NCBI GenBank assembly: GCA_002364555.1
Contig: DEYM01000103.1
Location: 598 to 13,474 of the forward strand
DNA: 12,877 bases
From: Phycisphaerales bacterium UBA3158
GTDB lineage: Bacteria > Planctomycetota > Phycisphaerae > Phycisphaerales > SM1A02
Reading direction: 5' to 3'
The position numbers were made by a program, and so were the translations under genes. The notes beneath the pieces were generated by a model that had not been told where the DNA came from, searched no databases, and worked only from the letters and a program-made list of their open reading frames with translations. Below, one piece after another: positions 1-7,548 of the stretch (position 1 is the first letter of the stretch; every line of letters starts with the position of its first letter).

Positions 1-232
1 ACTTGGATGCTTCATCCATGGCCACGGGCTTGTCGGGCTGAATCGTCTCGACGGATCCGTAGGTCCACTGCCGAGTGACCATACCCTTCTCGTCGACATG
101 CATGTGCTCGACTCGAGGCAGGAACAGATACACGAGCACTCCTGCCACGAAGATCATCACGAAGAAGAGCAGGGCATCCTCGAAAAGCGTCAACGGCTTG
201 CGTTTTGGACTATCTAGATCGAGATTGTTCAT
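1..232 (-). CDS. Single-pass membrane protein, C-terminus beyond window edge
   Basis: This frame stays open from ATG 232-230 to the left edge of the window, giving the first 77 residues. An AAGAGG Shine-Dalgarno lies about 8 bases upstream of the ATG. Residues 1-18 are polar (MNNLDLDSPKRKPLTLFED). They are followed by one hydrophobic helix at about residues 19-39 (ALLFFVMIFVAGVLVYLFL) and then a hydrophilic segment with several acidic residues. With a basic, short N-terminus the helix most likely anchors the protein with its C-terminal part outside the cytoplasm. It starts only 33 bases after the stop of the kinase gene on the same strand, so the two are probably cotranscribed and may be functionally linked. 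I do not recognise the family, and the missing C-terminus prevents a functional call. Confidence 0.75.
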   Translation of the reverse strand, partial: MNNLDLDSPKRKPLTLFEDALLFFVMIFVAGVLVYLFLPRVEHMHVDEKGMVTRQWTYGSVETIQPDKPVAMDEASK

Positions 233-265
233 GGATGAATCCTCTTACTGTTCCTTACGAAACGT

Positions 266-3103
266 CTATTCCAGCCTGGATTCCAGATTGGTGATCATCT
301 GGACATTGCTCGCGGGACGCTCGTTGCCCCCCTTGCGATTGACATAGAGCCGACCGGACAAGTCCATGGAGATGGCGTTGTCCAGATTCTCCGTGCTCAT
401 GAGTCTTCCTGTCGCGACGGGAGAACCGAGTTTGATCCGATCATTCTCAACGGCGACCGTCCTGGTGAATTCCTGAAGATCGGAGATGTAATGAATCTTC
501 AGAGGGGCTCCATCCACCTGTGACCATGCAAGGTACTCGGTGATGCCCTTCGAAACGGGGATGATGCCCTCCAGACGTGTTGATCCATAGAACCCAAGAT
601 AGCCCTCGGGATGTCCACTCTCCGTGCTCATGAATGCCATGAGCTTGTTGTCCGGGCTCCATTCGACCGCGAAGAAGGTGGACGGCATGGACAGCAATCG
701 ACGCGATGAAGAGCCGGGTGTCAGGGACGTGACCTCGAGGTGTGCCAGTTGTGAATCCCATTCTCGTCGCGTGAAGACGACCTCACCAAGCTCTTCGTTG
801 ACCGCCATTGGAGTGAGCTCCTCCGAGTCGGACTGTTCGATGGTGATTGGGTCGGATCTACCCTCACGGAGCTGGACGATCTGAACCTGTCTGACGGGCT
901 CCGAGGTGTGAGTCTTGGCGACCATGATCTTTCCGGTCCTGGAGATGATCGGTGTGAAGATGTCGCGATCGGAGAGAGAGGCGAAGGACCGTAGTCTCGA
1001 TGTCCTCGTCGAACCCTTGTAGATGCTCCACATACCGGAGGAAAGATTCGTATGCGTGACCAACAGGGTCTCTCCATCTCCCGAAACCGAAAGCAGTTCC
1101 TCGAATGGACCTGGACGATACTCCATCGCCTTCTCCGAACCATCCTTCTCGTACTGGAAGATCGAACGCTCTCCACCCTGCAGGCCACCTGGCAGGAACA
1201 CCAGGTCGCTGTTTCTGCTGAGCTTGAAGCTTCCGGCCGTCCAGGTATTCCATGTACGAAGACCTGACAGGATCGGAGTCTCCTTTCCGCTGACCGTCTT
1301 CTTGACCGGATCGTAGTCTGCGCTGAACAAGGTCACCCCTTGGGTGAATATCAGCTTGTTGCGCTCCCCGATGGCCGCGATGGCGGTTCGAGGAACGACC
1401 AGACCGGTCTCCCCGGTGACTGCATTCGCCCAGAAGACATCCTGTGCGTAGCGACCATCGACATAGTGGTCGGTTCCGACGAGAAAGCAATCATCTCCGA
1501 TTGAATCGAGTATCTGTACCGGATTACGTCGTGAATCATCCTTGAAGTCCAATGGCACCTGACCGATTTCGCTTCCATTTCTGGCATCGATTCGAATCAC
1601 ACGCGTAGGCATGGCGGAAGTGAACACAAGCGTGTTGTCATCCAGCCAGCAGAATCCCCGCTGCATCGTTTCGGGGCCGGTGTTGTTCCCGAAGGTTCGC
1701 CGGGGGATGGTGCCGATCTGAATCGGTGGAAGGTTGCTCGACAAGTCGTATCGCTTGATCTGCAGAGGCTTGTCCTGATCCGGCGTATCGACGATGAAGA
1801 CGAAGACGGATCCATCTGGCGAGAACTTCCCGAGTATGGCACCTTCTGAATTCGGCACAAGCGTGCTTTCAAACGCGTCCATCTCCCGAAGATGGATGGA
1901 GCTCTTGGGCTCTGAATTGGCGGAGGAATTGTTCGTGCCCTGTGTCAGCGTGTGGAGGGCCAGCAGTCGACCATCGGAGGAGATCTCCACATTGAACAGA
2001 TCGTGGCCCACTGGAGCCGTGATGGAAAACGCATCCGAATTCAACGAAGCGATCGGCTCTACCGAAACCGTCTCGGTAACCGTTGATCGGCCACCGATCC
2101 AGAAGGCGATGAATCCAGTCAGCACGATCGCCACAGCCGCCAGTACCAGCCACCAGCTGTTCTGTCCCCGGGAGGAGGGCGTGCCGATAGCTACCTGGTG
2201 TTCCGACACCCCCAGCTGTCTGCTGGCCTGCTCCTCCTGGAGAATGTCCATTTCATTGCGAAGATCGATCGCGGTCTGCCACCTTCGATCCGGATCCTTG
2301 GTCAGACAACGACGGATGACACGCTCCAGTTCGACCGGAATCTCGTTGTTGAGCTCCTTCATGTGACGTGGCTCGTCCTTGAGGATGCTCGAGAGCCTAG
2401 ACAGCGTCGTCTCCCCTTCGAATGGAGAGACCCCTGTGGCCATTTCATAAAGCACGACTCCCAGCGAGAACACATCCGTTGACGAGGTGGTCTCCACCCC
2501 CTGTGCCTGCTCGGGCGACATGTAGTGAACGGTTCCGAGAATGCGACCTTCCGTGGTGGCATGCATGACCTCGGTGTTCATGTTGTCAGGATCATTCATT
2601 TCGATGGCCGGTGTCGCGAGTTTGGCCAGACCGAAGTCCAGGACCGTCACGTGCCCCTGCTTGGAAACGATTATGTTGTCAGGCTTGATATCACGATGGA
2701 CAATGCCTTCCTTGTGAGCTGCCGCCAGCGCGTCGGCGACTGGAGTCCCGATATCCAGAACCTCACGAACACTCATCGTCTGTTCTGATTTGATCAACTC
2801 GGTGAGGGTTCGACCTTCCACCAGATCCATGGTGATGAAGGTGAGATCATCCACCGTCTCGATCGAGTAGATGGTGACGATCCCAGGATGCTTCAACTTC
2901 GCCAGAGCCTTGGCTTCTCGTTCGAATCTGGCCTTGCGAGCCGGATCCTGAACCACTTCGGATCTCAGGATCTTGATCGCGATGGTACGACCAAGACGGT
3001 TGTCGACAGCTTCGTAGACTTCGCCCATGCCGCCACGACCGAGCAGACTCTTCAAGGTGTACTGCCCATGGGTTTCGCCGCTTCGATCTTGTTGTGTATT
3101 CAT
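266..3103 (-). CDS. PknB-type Ser/Thr protein kinase with C-terminal beta-propeller-like sensor
   Basis: Predicted 945-residue membrane-bound Ser/Thr kinase. The kinase domain spans about residues 15-290 and its key elements are intact: glycine loop GRGGMGEVY (22-30), ATP-binding Lys44 in AIKIL, catalytic loop HRDIKPDN (136-143), metal-binding DFG (156-158) and MSPEQ (195-199). A juxtamembrane stretch leads to one transmembrane helix at about 317-337 (WWLVLAAVAIVLTGFIAF). The remaining 600 or so residues lie outside the cytoplasm. They show repeated blade-like phrases such as SSDGRLLAL, FSPDGSVFVF and WSPDNKLMAF, typical of WD40/PD40 (TolB-like) propellers. I chose ATG 3103 because the kinase fold starts soon after it and AAGG lies 8 bases upstream; in-frame ATGs at 3136 and 3166 would add only an unconserved-looking leader. 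By family knowledge it phosphorylates Ser/Thr of unknown cytoplasmic partners in response to an external or envelope signal. The small membrane protein 33 bases downstream may belong to the same operon. Confidence 0.93.
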   Translation of the reverse strand: MNTQQDRSGETHGQYTLKSLLGRGGMGEVYEAVDNRLGRTIAIKILRSEVVQDPARKARFEREAKALAKLKHPGIVTIYSIETVDDLTFITMDLVEGRTLTELIKSEQTMSVREVLDIGTPVADALAAAHKEGIVHRDIKPDNIIVSKQGHVTVLDFGLAKLATPAIEMNDPDNMNTEVMHATTEGRILGTVHYMSPEQAQGVETTSSTDVFSLGVVLYEMATGVSPFEGETTLSRLSSILKDEPRHMKELNNEIPVELERVIRRCLTKDPDRRWQTAIDLRNEMDILQEEQASRQLGVSEHQVAIGTPSSRGQNSWWLVLAAVAIVLTGFIAFWIGGRSTVTETVSVEPIASLNSDAFSITAPVGHDLFNVEISSDGRLLALHTLTQGTNNSSANSEPKSSIHLREMDAFESTLVPNSEGAILGKFSPDGSVFVFIVDTPDQDKPLQIKRYDLSSNLPPIQIGTIPRRTFGNNTGPETMQRGFCWLDDNTLVFTSAMPTRVIRIDARNGSEIGQVPLDFKDDSRRNPVQILDSIGDDCFLVGTDHYVDGRYAQDVFWANAVTGETGLVVPRTAIAAIGERNKLIFTQGVTLFSADYDPVKKTVSGKETPILSGLRTWNTWTAGSFKLSRNSDLVFLPGGLQGGERSIFQYEKDGSEKAMEYRPGPFEELLSVSGDGETLLVTHTNLSSGMWSIYKGSTRTSRLRSFASLSDRDIFTPIISRTGKIMVAKTHTSEPVRQVQIVQLREGRSDPITIEQSDSEELTPMAVNEELGEVVFTRREWDSQLAHLEVTSLTPGSSSRRLLSMPSTFFAVEWSPDNKLMAFMSTESGHPEGYLGFYGSTRLEGIIPVSKGITEYLAWSQVDGAPLKIHYISDLQEFTRTVAVENDRIKLGSPVATGRLMSTENLDNAISMDLSGRLYVNRKGGNERPASNVQMITNLESRLE

Positions 3104-3292
3104 TGAATGGCCTTGGAGGATTGCCCTGGTGGTCATTTCAAAGAGGGGCACCTCATGCCGCCCCACCCCTGGAATTTCAAGCAGGCCCTACTATACGCCC
3201 AAGAAGATGCCATCTGCATGGGCGACAGCACGTCTCCGGAGCGAGCTGCCAGGAAGGCTCTATTCGCCGAAAATGCTGGAGAGAAGAGGCTT

Positions 3293-4009
3293 TCAGGACC
3301 TTGTAATGCGGATCAGATCGTTGAACTGCGTGAAGTTACCCTCGACCCAGTTGGATGGGACCAGATCGACCTGGAACCCGTCGGCCGCAATCGCCTCCAT
3401 GAGAGGTTCGACATACGGCTGACGACGAGCGGGACCAGTCGTGGCGAAGGTCGGGAATATCCGCACCTCACGACCCACCCGTACCAGTTCGCGTACCGCC
3501 TTCACGTGGAAATCCAGATCGAGCTGCCCATGCGACATCAGTCCTCCATGATCGATCGATGCATAGAGGAAGAGGAAGTGACCGCTCAGAACCAGATCGA
3601 AGGCATCATCTTCGAATGGAAGCTCTGGAAGAGACGCCTCGATGAAACGATCCCGATGGGATCGATAGGCCGAGATGAAACTGTCCAGTGCCTCGAGCTT
3701 GCGTTGGGTAAACTCGTCCGCCTGCTTCTGATCCCAGGCCTGGGCGGGATCCTCCTGCCACTTCTTCATGGAATCGCCAATCTCGGTCCGACCACGTTCC
3801 TCCAGGACATCGGGTTCAAAGGCGTATTGCGGATCCACGGCCTGGATATCGAGTCCACGTGCCAGCCCGTCCGCCACCAGCGCGTCGGGACCACCGGGAC
3901 AGTCGAGGATGCGTCGTCCGTCGAGATCTCGCTCGTCCAGGGCGTACATGCTCAGGCACTCGTTCCAGGTGCGGCCGAAGAAGATCACATGATCGAGGCT
4001 GAATGTCAT
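3293..4009 (-). CDS. Class I SAM-dependent methyltransferase-like protein
   Basis: 238-residue soluble protein resembling small Rossmann-fold methyltransferases. Motif I is ILDCPGGPDA (34-43), where the usual GxGxG is replaced by CPGGP. An acidic residue ends the second strand (AVDP, Asp59). The motif IV region is LPFEDDAFDLVLSGHFLFLY (130-149). A late strand reads REVRIFPTF. The N-terminal phrase FFGRTWNECLSMYALDERDL fits a widespread uncharacterised family in which motif I follows a 'GR..eY..mF.L...DL' lead-in, so the start at ATG 4009 gives a complete protein. Substrate is unknown; loss of a canonical glycine motif leaves open a non-methyltransferase SAM-binding role. No Shine-Dalgarno precedes the ATG, whereas TATGAT lies 6 bases upstream. 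The kinase gene follows 189 bases downstream on the same strand. Confidence 0.82.
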   Translation of the reverse strand: MTFSLDHVIFFGRTWNECLSMYALDERDLDGRRILDCPGGPDALVADGLARGLDIQAVDPQYAFEPDVLEERGRTEIGDSMKKWQEDPAQAWDQKQADEFTQRKLEALDSFISAYRSHRDRFIEASLPELPFEDDAFDLVLSGHFLFLYASIDHGGLMSHGQLDLDFHVKAVRELVRVGREVRIFPTFATTGPARRQPYVEPLMEAIAADGFQVDLVPSNWVEGNFTQFNDLIRITRS

Positions 4010-4015
4010 GAACAG

Positions 4016-4021
4016 ATCATA
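4016..4021 (-). promoter_or_regulatory. Candidate -10 box for a leaderless methyltransferase transcript
   Basis: Read on the minus strand, TATGAT (5 of 6 matches to the sigma-70 -10 consensus) is followed by CTGTTC and then the ATG at 4009. Transcription would begin at or within a base or two of the start codon. No purine-rich ribosome site is present between the upstream terminator and the ATG. A -35 match is weak (TTCTTT with an 18-base spacer). Inference from spacing only. Confidence 0.45.
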
Positions 4022-4045
4022 ACCGGTGAGAAGATGATCAAAGAA

Positions 4046-4073
4046 CAGGCCGCTCCCCGAGGGGAGCGGCCTG
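4046..4073 (-). terminator. Rho-independent terminator after the protease gene
   Basis: A perfect 13-bp inverted repeat (arms CAGGCCGCTCCCC and GGGGAGCGGCCTG) encloses only GA. On the minus strand it is followed by TTCTTTGATC, a modest T-rich tract, so it most likely ends the protease transcript about 35 bases after its stop codon. The outer 9 bp are identical to those of the hairpin at 7549-7577. Confidence 0.82.
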
Positions 4074-4106
4074 TGTACTTCAAATCAAGGGGTTGTCTGT
4101 GTGGAC

Positions 4107-6461
4107 TCAGCCAGCACATGGTCCCCAGTTGCTGATGATGACCAGGATGTCATCCGTTGTGACGGAGCCGTCATTGTTGACGTCGCCATCACCACTGTTG
4201 CCGAAGTTGCCGATTGCCACGAGGAGGTCCTCGACGGTGACGCTCTGGTCTCCGTCGATGTCGCCATCACATGGTGTCTCTGGTGCACACTCGATGTATT
4301 CGACCGAGAAGGCATCGATGCCCGACTCGACGACGGACTGAGTATTACCAAGATCCGAGACGGTGAATCGGACTCTCATCTGGGAAGTACCCACCATGAC
4401 GTCCTCAACCTTGTAGCTGACCAAAATCCAGCCTCCGGTGGTACCTTCGCCAGCTGGTCCTACGGTCTCGAGATTGGACCATGTGAGCCCGCCATCATTC
4501 GAGATCTCGACGACCATCGGATCGGTGCCCGGATTGTCGCCGGAGTTGTTGCTGTGCCAACGTGCGTAGGAAACGATGGTCTCATCGGATCCACTGGCAT
4601 CGAACACAGGCGACAGGAGTGTCGTCGAACCATCATCGACATCGCTGTTGCAGTCTCCACCATTGTTGGAGTTGTCTGTGACGAAGGAGATGCTTGAGCC
4701 ATCGTAGTCGGAGACCGGGTCGCCGCGATTGCAGTTGACCGGAACACCACGATTCCATCCACCGTCGGCTGCATCTCCCGAGACGGTCCAACCCTTGTCG
4801 GTGTTGAAGTCGTCGGAGAAGGAGACGACCGCTTCACCGATGAAGTAGCCGTATGGAGCCGATGGACCTGCGCTGGGCATGGTTACCAGGCCTGCATTCT
4901 GACCCGTCAACTCGAAGTAGAACTCGGGGGATTCGTCACAGGCCGCACCTGGAACGTCTGCCCTCCAGATGTTGAGTCCATCGAGAGACATGTTGATGGT
5001 TTCGAATGGACCGCTGTTGGCCATTCGATATCGCATCTTGACCGAACCAATCAGGACGTTGTCCTGGCGTGGATCGATCTTCACACGCTGCAGCATGGAG
5101 ACGTTCGGATCCATGGATTCAGGAACTGAAGTAAGCAGCTCGAACTGGGGACCGAGGAAGGTGTTCTCCAAAGAGGCGGCCACATCGATGACGCCTCCGG
5201 TGATGCATGTGCCGGCGAGACCACTCACGGGACGAACATTGTCCATGATGAGTGCCTTGACCTCGGCTGCCGTCACATCGCCCATTACCGCGTAGAGGAG
5301 ACCGACTGCACCAGCGACATGTGGTGTCGCCATGGAAGTACCGCTATAGCTCGAGTAGCCGTTACCCGGAACCGAGCTCAGGACATCCACACCCACGGCA
5401 GCCACATCGACTTGCGTTGCGGAATACTGGCTGAAGCTCGCGAGATTGTCATTGCAGTCCGTTGCGGCGACGGCAATGATGTTGTCGAGGTCGTAGGCCG
5501 CTGGGTAGGAGGCTCCATTGGTGCCGCTGTTGCCTGCAGCCGCCACGAAGACGTGCTCGATCTCATTGCCTGCTTCCAGGATGGCGTCATAGAGGGCCTG
5601 CGAGAAACCGCCGCCGCCCCATGAGTTGTTGGACACCTTGATGCCTGCAGCTGTGCAGTACTGAACTGCGGCCACTGCACCATCGAGGGCTCCACTACCA
5701 CTGGCTGTGAGGAACTGGACGCCGGCAAGGGAGCACTCCCACATCACGCCGGCCACACCGATTCCATTATCGCCCTGACCGCCGACCGTGCCACCACAGT
5801 GGGTGCCGTGGCTGTTCGTGTCCATCGGATCGGGCTCGTAGTTGGCGAAGTCGTATCCGTAGTAGTCATCGACGTAGCCGTTGTTGTCGTCGTCCTGACC
5901 GTTTCCTGGAATCTCACCCGGATTGCGCCAGATGTTGTCGGTGAGATCCTGGTGGTTGTAGTCGATACCGGTGTCGATGATCGCGATCACGAAGCTCTCG
6001 TCACCGATGCTGTCGTCCCATGCTGCCGGTGCATTGATGGAGTCCATTCCGCACAGTGCGGAATAGGACGGATCGTTTGGCGTGGTGTCGAAGGCACGAT
6101 AGATGTAGTTTGGTTCCACATATCGGAGGACATCCGAGCGGGTACCAGCGATGGAAAGACCATCCTCGACACTCATGTCGATCGAGGCCTCGACGAGATT
6201 CGTGACAAGCGTGTAGGTTTGATTGACCGTGGCGCCGAGTTCAGCAAGAAGTTCGGCTCGCTGACTTTCAGTGGCGGATTCCTTGAAACGCAGCATGAGC
6301 GAACGAGGCTTGTGTTCGTGGGACAAGGGGTTCTTGTCTGGAATGATGTTTTCGACGACGGGATCGATCGATGGTGTTTCCAGATCACCGGCAGGTACCA
6401 ACGCGGGTATTGCCAGTCCCAGCGAAAGCCCGAGGGCAAGCTGAATCTTAATGGTGGACAT
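4107..6461 (-). CDS. Secreted subtilisin-like serine protease (S8) with dockerin-like tail
   Basis: 784-residue exported endopeptidase. Residues 1-24 form a signal peptide (KIQLALGLSLGLAIPALVPA). Residues about 52-122 look like an I9-type inhibitory propeptide. The S8 domain follows, with the triad in its standard motifs: Asp163 (AIIDTGID), His218 (NSHGTHCGG) and Ser376 (GTSMATPHVAG), plus oxyanion Asn311 (AAAGNSG). The Cys just after HGTH resembles the proteinase K-type HGTHC motif. After about residue 435 comes a linking domain, then at about 545-725 a predicted beta-sandwich (FSDDFNTDKGWTVSGDA ... VVEISNDGGLTWS), a module often seen in planctomycete exoproteins. The C-terminus (731-784) has two dockerin-like Ca-binding loops ending NWGPCAG. 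GAGGAG lies about 9 bases before the ATG. It is transcribed alone and closed by the hairpin at 4046-4073. Likely role: extracellular or surface protein degradation. Confidence 0.95.
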   Translation of the reverse strand: MSTIKIQLALGLSLGLAIPALVPAGDLETPSIDPVVENIIPDKNPLSHEHKPRSLMLRFKESATESQRAELLAELGATVNQTYTLVTNLVEASIDMSVEDGLSIAGTRSDVLRYVEPNYIYRAFDTTPNDPSYSALCGMDSINAPAAWDDSIGDESFVIAIIDTGIDYNHQDLTDNIWRNPGEIPGNGQDDDNNGYVDDYYGYDFANYEPDPMDTNSHGTHCGGTVGGQGDNGIGVAGVMWECSLAGVQFLTASGSGALDGAVAAVQYCTAAGIKVSNNSWGGGGFSQALYDAILEAGNEIEHVFVAAAGNSGTNGASYPAAYDLDNIIAVAATDCNDNLASFSQYSATQVDVAAVGVDVLSSVPGNGYSSYSGTSMATPHVAGAVGLLYAVMGDVTAAEVKALIMDNVRPVSGLAGTCITGGVIDVAASLENTFLGPQFELLTSVPESMDPNVSMLQRVKIDPRQDNVLIGSVKMRYRMANSGPFETINMSLDGLNIWRADVPGAACDESPEFYFELTGQNAGLVTMPSAGPSAPYGYFIGEAVVSFSDDFNTDKGWTVSGDAADGGWNRGVPVNCNRGDPVSDYDGSSISFVTDNSNNGGDCNSDVDDGSTTLLSPVFDASGSDETIVSYARWHSNNSGDNPGTDPMVVEISNDGGLTWSNLETVGPAGEGTTGGWILVSYKVEDVMVGTSQMRVRFTVSDLGNTQSVVESGIDAFSVEYIECAPETPCDGDIDGDQSVTVEDLLVAIGNFGNSGDGDVNNDGSVTTDDILVIISNWGPCAG
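4110..4271 (-). other. Dockerin-like C-terminal tail of the protease
   Basis: Encodes residues 731-784. Two Asp-rich loops (DGDIDGDQSVTVEDLL and GDVNNDGSVTTDDILV) are each followed by a hydrophobic helix with a trailing NFG or NWG. The pattern matches the duplicated EF-hand-like unit of type I dockerins, known to bind calcium. In this lineage the tail may serve in surface attachment or sorting; that role is inferred, and no cohesin is visible in the window. Confidence 0.8.
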
Positions 6462-6735
6462 GAGACGGTCTCCTCAAAGGGTCACAGGGGGGATATGAGC
6501 ATTTCAGAACAGCTGATGGAAATCCATAGCCATCTGAGTGACTGTTGGTATGACTTTTAAATATATGCCAAGACATCTAGAGAGCCCACCTGAATCTCGA
6601 TGCTGTTTAAAGCAAAAAAAACGGTTGCAGAATTCTCGTTTTATTTGGCAGGAATTTGACAGCGATCACGCTTAAAAGCATTAAAAACACGCATCTATTG
6701 TTTTAATAGATCGAATTCAAGGGACCATCGGGAGT
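6462..6735. other. AT-rich intergenic region upstream of the protease
   Basis: This 274-base spacer has no convincing gene. Its middle (about 6550-6715) is much richer in A and T than its surroundings and includes an A8 run at 6614-6621 and the small inverted repeat at 6693-6711. It must contain the protease promoter on the minus strand, but I found no -35/-10 pair good enough to assign. Confidence 0.6.
6693..6711 (-). terminator. Weak AT-rich hairpin after the 60-residue membrane protein
   Basis: Arms ATCTATT and AATAGAT pair over 7 bp around a 5-base loop. On the minus strand the hairpin is followed by GCGTGTTTTTAA. It lies about 25 bases past the stop of the small membrane protein gene and could act as its terminator. 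The stem is all A-T except one pair, so stability is low and the call is tentative. Confidence 0.3.
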
Positions 6736-6918
6736 TCAATCATCGGATTTGACGACCCCCTGAGTGGCACACAGGATCATTCCGGTCAGCGACAAGCCCC
6801 CCACGACTGCGTAACCGACTTTCCATCCGGTCACGCCGGGGTATTCGAAGGAAGCCAGAAACCCAAATCCGCAGAACAGGGCAATCGGGGCAAGGAGCAG
6901 GATGAGCATTACTCTCAT
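6736..6918 (-). CDS. Small two-helix membrane protein
   Basis: 60-residue protein with two hydrophobic helices, about residues 3-24 (VMLILLLAPIALFCGFGFLA) and 32-52 (GWKVGYAVVGGLSLTGMILC), and a short polar tail ending KSDD. AGGTGAG lies 8 bases before the ATG, a good ribosome site, which with the coherent membrane topology supports a real gene despite its size. No enzymatic motif is visible and I do not recognise a named family. It is transcribed away from the repeat protein at 7032; the 113 bases between them must hold both promoters. It could be a regulator or subunit of a membrane complex, but nothing here shows which. Confidence 0.7.
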   Translation of the reverse strand: MRVMLILLLAPIALFCGFGFLASFEYPGVTGWKVGYAVVGGLSLTGMILCATQGVVKSDD

Positions 6919-7031
6919 GTGGTTTTCTCACCTGGAACTGTTGAAGGAGCGGAGTGATCAGGATGGCGATGATACATTCGGATTCCCGTTTCCATTGACC
7001 AGATCAACCCTACTTATAGATGGAGTGATTC

Positions 7032-7526
7032 ATGAATACCGATGAGCGAATGACTGTGCTTGAAACCCGTGTACGTCGACAGCGTCTTGGCATGGCTTTC
7101 ATGGGACTGGGCATGATCGCCCTTCTGGGGCTGGGCATGAACCAGCAGGCTCCCAAGAGGATGAGCCTGGAGCAACTGACCATCCTCACCTCCGAGGGCA
7201 AGCCCGGAGTCATCCTTGGAACCAACGAGATGATGGATGGCAAGACCGGTCAGATCACCATCTTCACGGCCGAGGGCAAACCCGGAGTCATGATGGGAAC
7301 CAACGAGAAGGATGGCGGATACGGCGTCGCCATCATGGATGCCAACATGAAGGCGCGTGTCATCCTCGGTGTCGACGCCAAGGATGACCCAGGCATGGGT
7401 CTTCTGGACAGCAACGAGTCACCAAAGATCATGATGGGTTCAGACAAGGATGGCTCGGGCATCATGCTCATCGGCGCCAGCATCATGGAACTGCCGGCGC
7501 CCCCCGCTGCACCGGACAAGAAGTAG
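7032..7526 (+). CDS. Membrane-anchored protein of short glycine-rich repeats
   Basis: 164 residues. Residues 1-18 are charged and possibly helical (DERMTVLETRVRRQRLG), followed by one transmembrane helix at about 20-37. The rest consists of about four degenerate repeats of 22-26 residues, each with a strand-like hydrophobic core: LTSEGKPGVILGTNE, FTAEGKPGVMMGTNE, DANMKARVILGVDAKDD and DSNESPKIMMGSDKDGS. It ends in a Pro/Ala-rich tail (LPAPPAAPDKK). The regular strand-turn pattern suggests a small beta-solenoid or beta-sheet outside the membrane. GGAG lies 6 bases upstream of the ATG. Similar repeat proteins occur as hypothetical proteins in planctomycetes and cyanobacteria; function unknown. 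It is divergent from the small membrane protein and is followed by the terminator hairpin at 7549-7577. Confidence 0.85.
   Translation: MNTDERMTVLETRVRRQRLGMAFMGLGMIALLGLGMNQQAPKRMSLEQLTILTSEGKPGVILGTNEMMDGKTGQITIFTAEGKPGVMMGTNEKDGGYGVAIMDANMKARVILGVDAKDDPGMGLLDSNESPKIMMGSDKDGSGIMLIGASIMELPAPPAAPDKK
7181..7308 (+). repeat. Tandem 78-base coding repeat (two clear copies)
   Basis: Positions 7181-7230 and 7259-7308 align with few changes, both containing GAGGGCAA, CCCGGAGTCAT and GGAACCAACGAGA. The offset of 78 bases (26 codons) keeps the frame. The similarity at DNA level points to a fairly recent internal duplication, whereas the two following repeat units are recognisable only as protein. 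Confidence 0.8.
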
Positions 7527-7548
7527 TCTCTTGCCCTAGCCCACTACT

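Noticed and set aside
3104..3166. Longer kinase N-terminus from ATG 3166 or 3136
   Set aside because: The added 11-21 residues show no conserved feature. The kinase domain begins 14 residues after ATG 3103, which also has AAGG at 8 bases.
3190..3195. TATAGT as a -10 box for the kinase gene (minus strand)
   Set aside because: No -35-like sequence stands at a suitable distance, and the leader would be about 80 bases; too weak to list as a promoter.
3107..4135. A 342-codon open frame on the plus strand, opposite the methyltransferase-like gene
   Set aside because: Its translation has no domain-like pattern, whereas the opposite strand encodes recognisable methyltransferase motifs. It also spans the start of the kinase and the perfect terminator hairpin, which a real gene would not be expected to do.
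5799..6560. A 253-codon open frame on the plus strand, opposite the protease
   Set aside because: It is a valine- and aspartate-rich antisense reading of the subtilisin domain, including the Asp and His motifs, with no coherent fold or ribosome site.
6656..6684. TTGACA plus CATTAA as a plus-strand promoter in the AT-rich island
   Set aside because: The -10 match is poor (3 of 6), and no plus-strand gene starts for another 350 bases.
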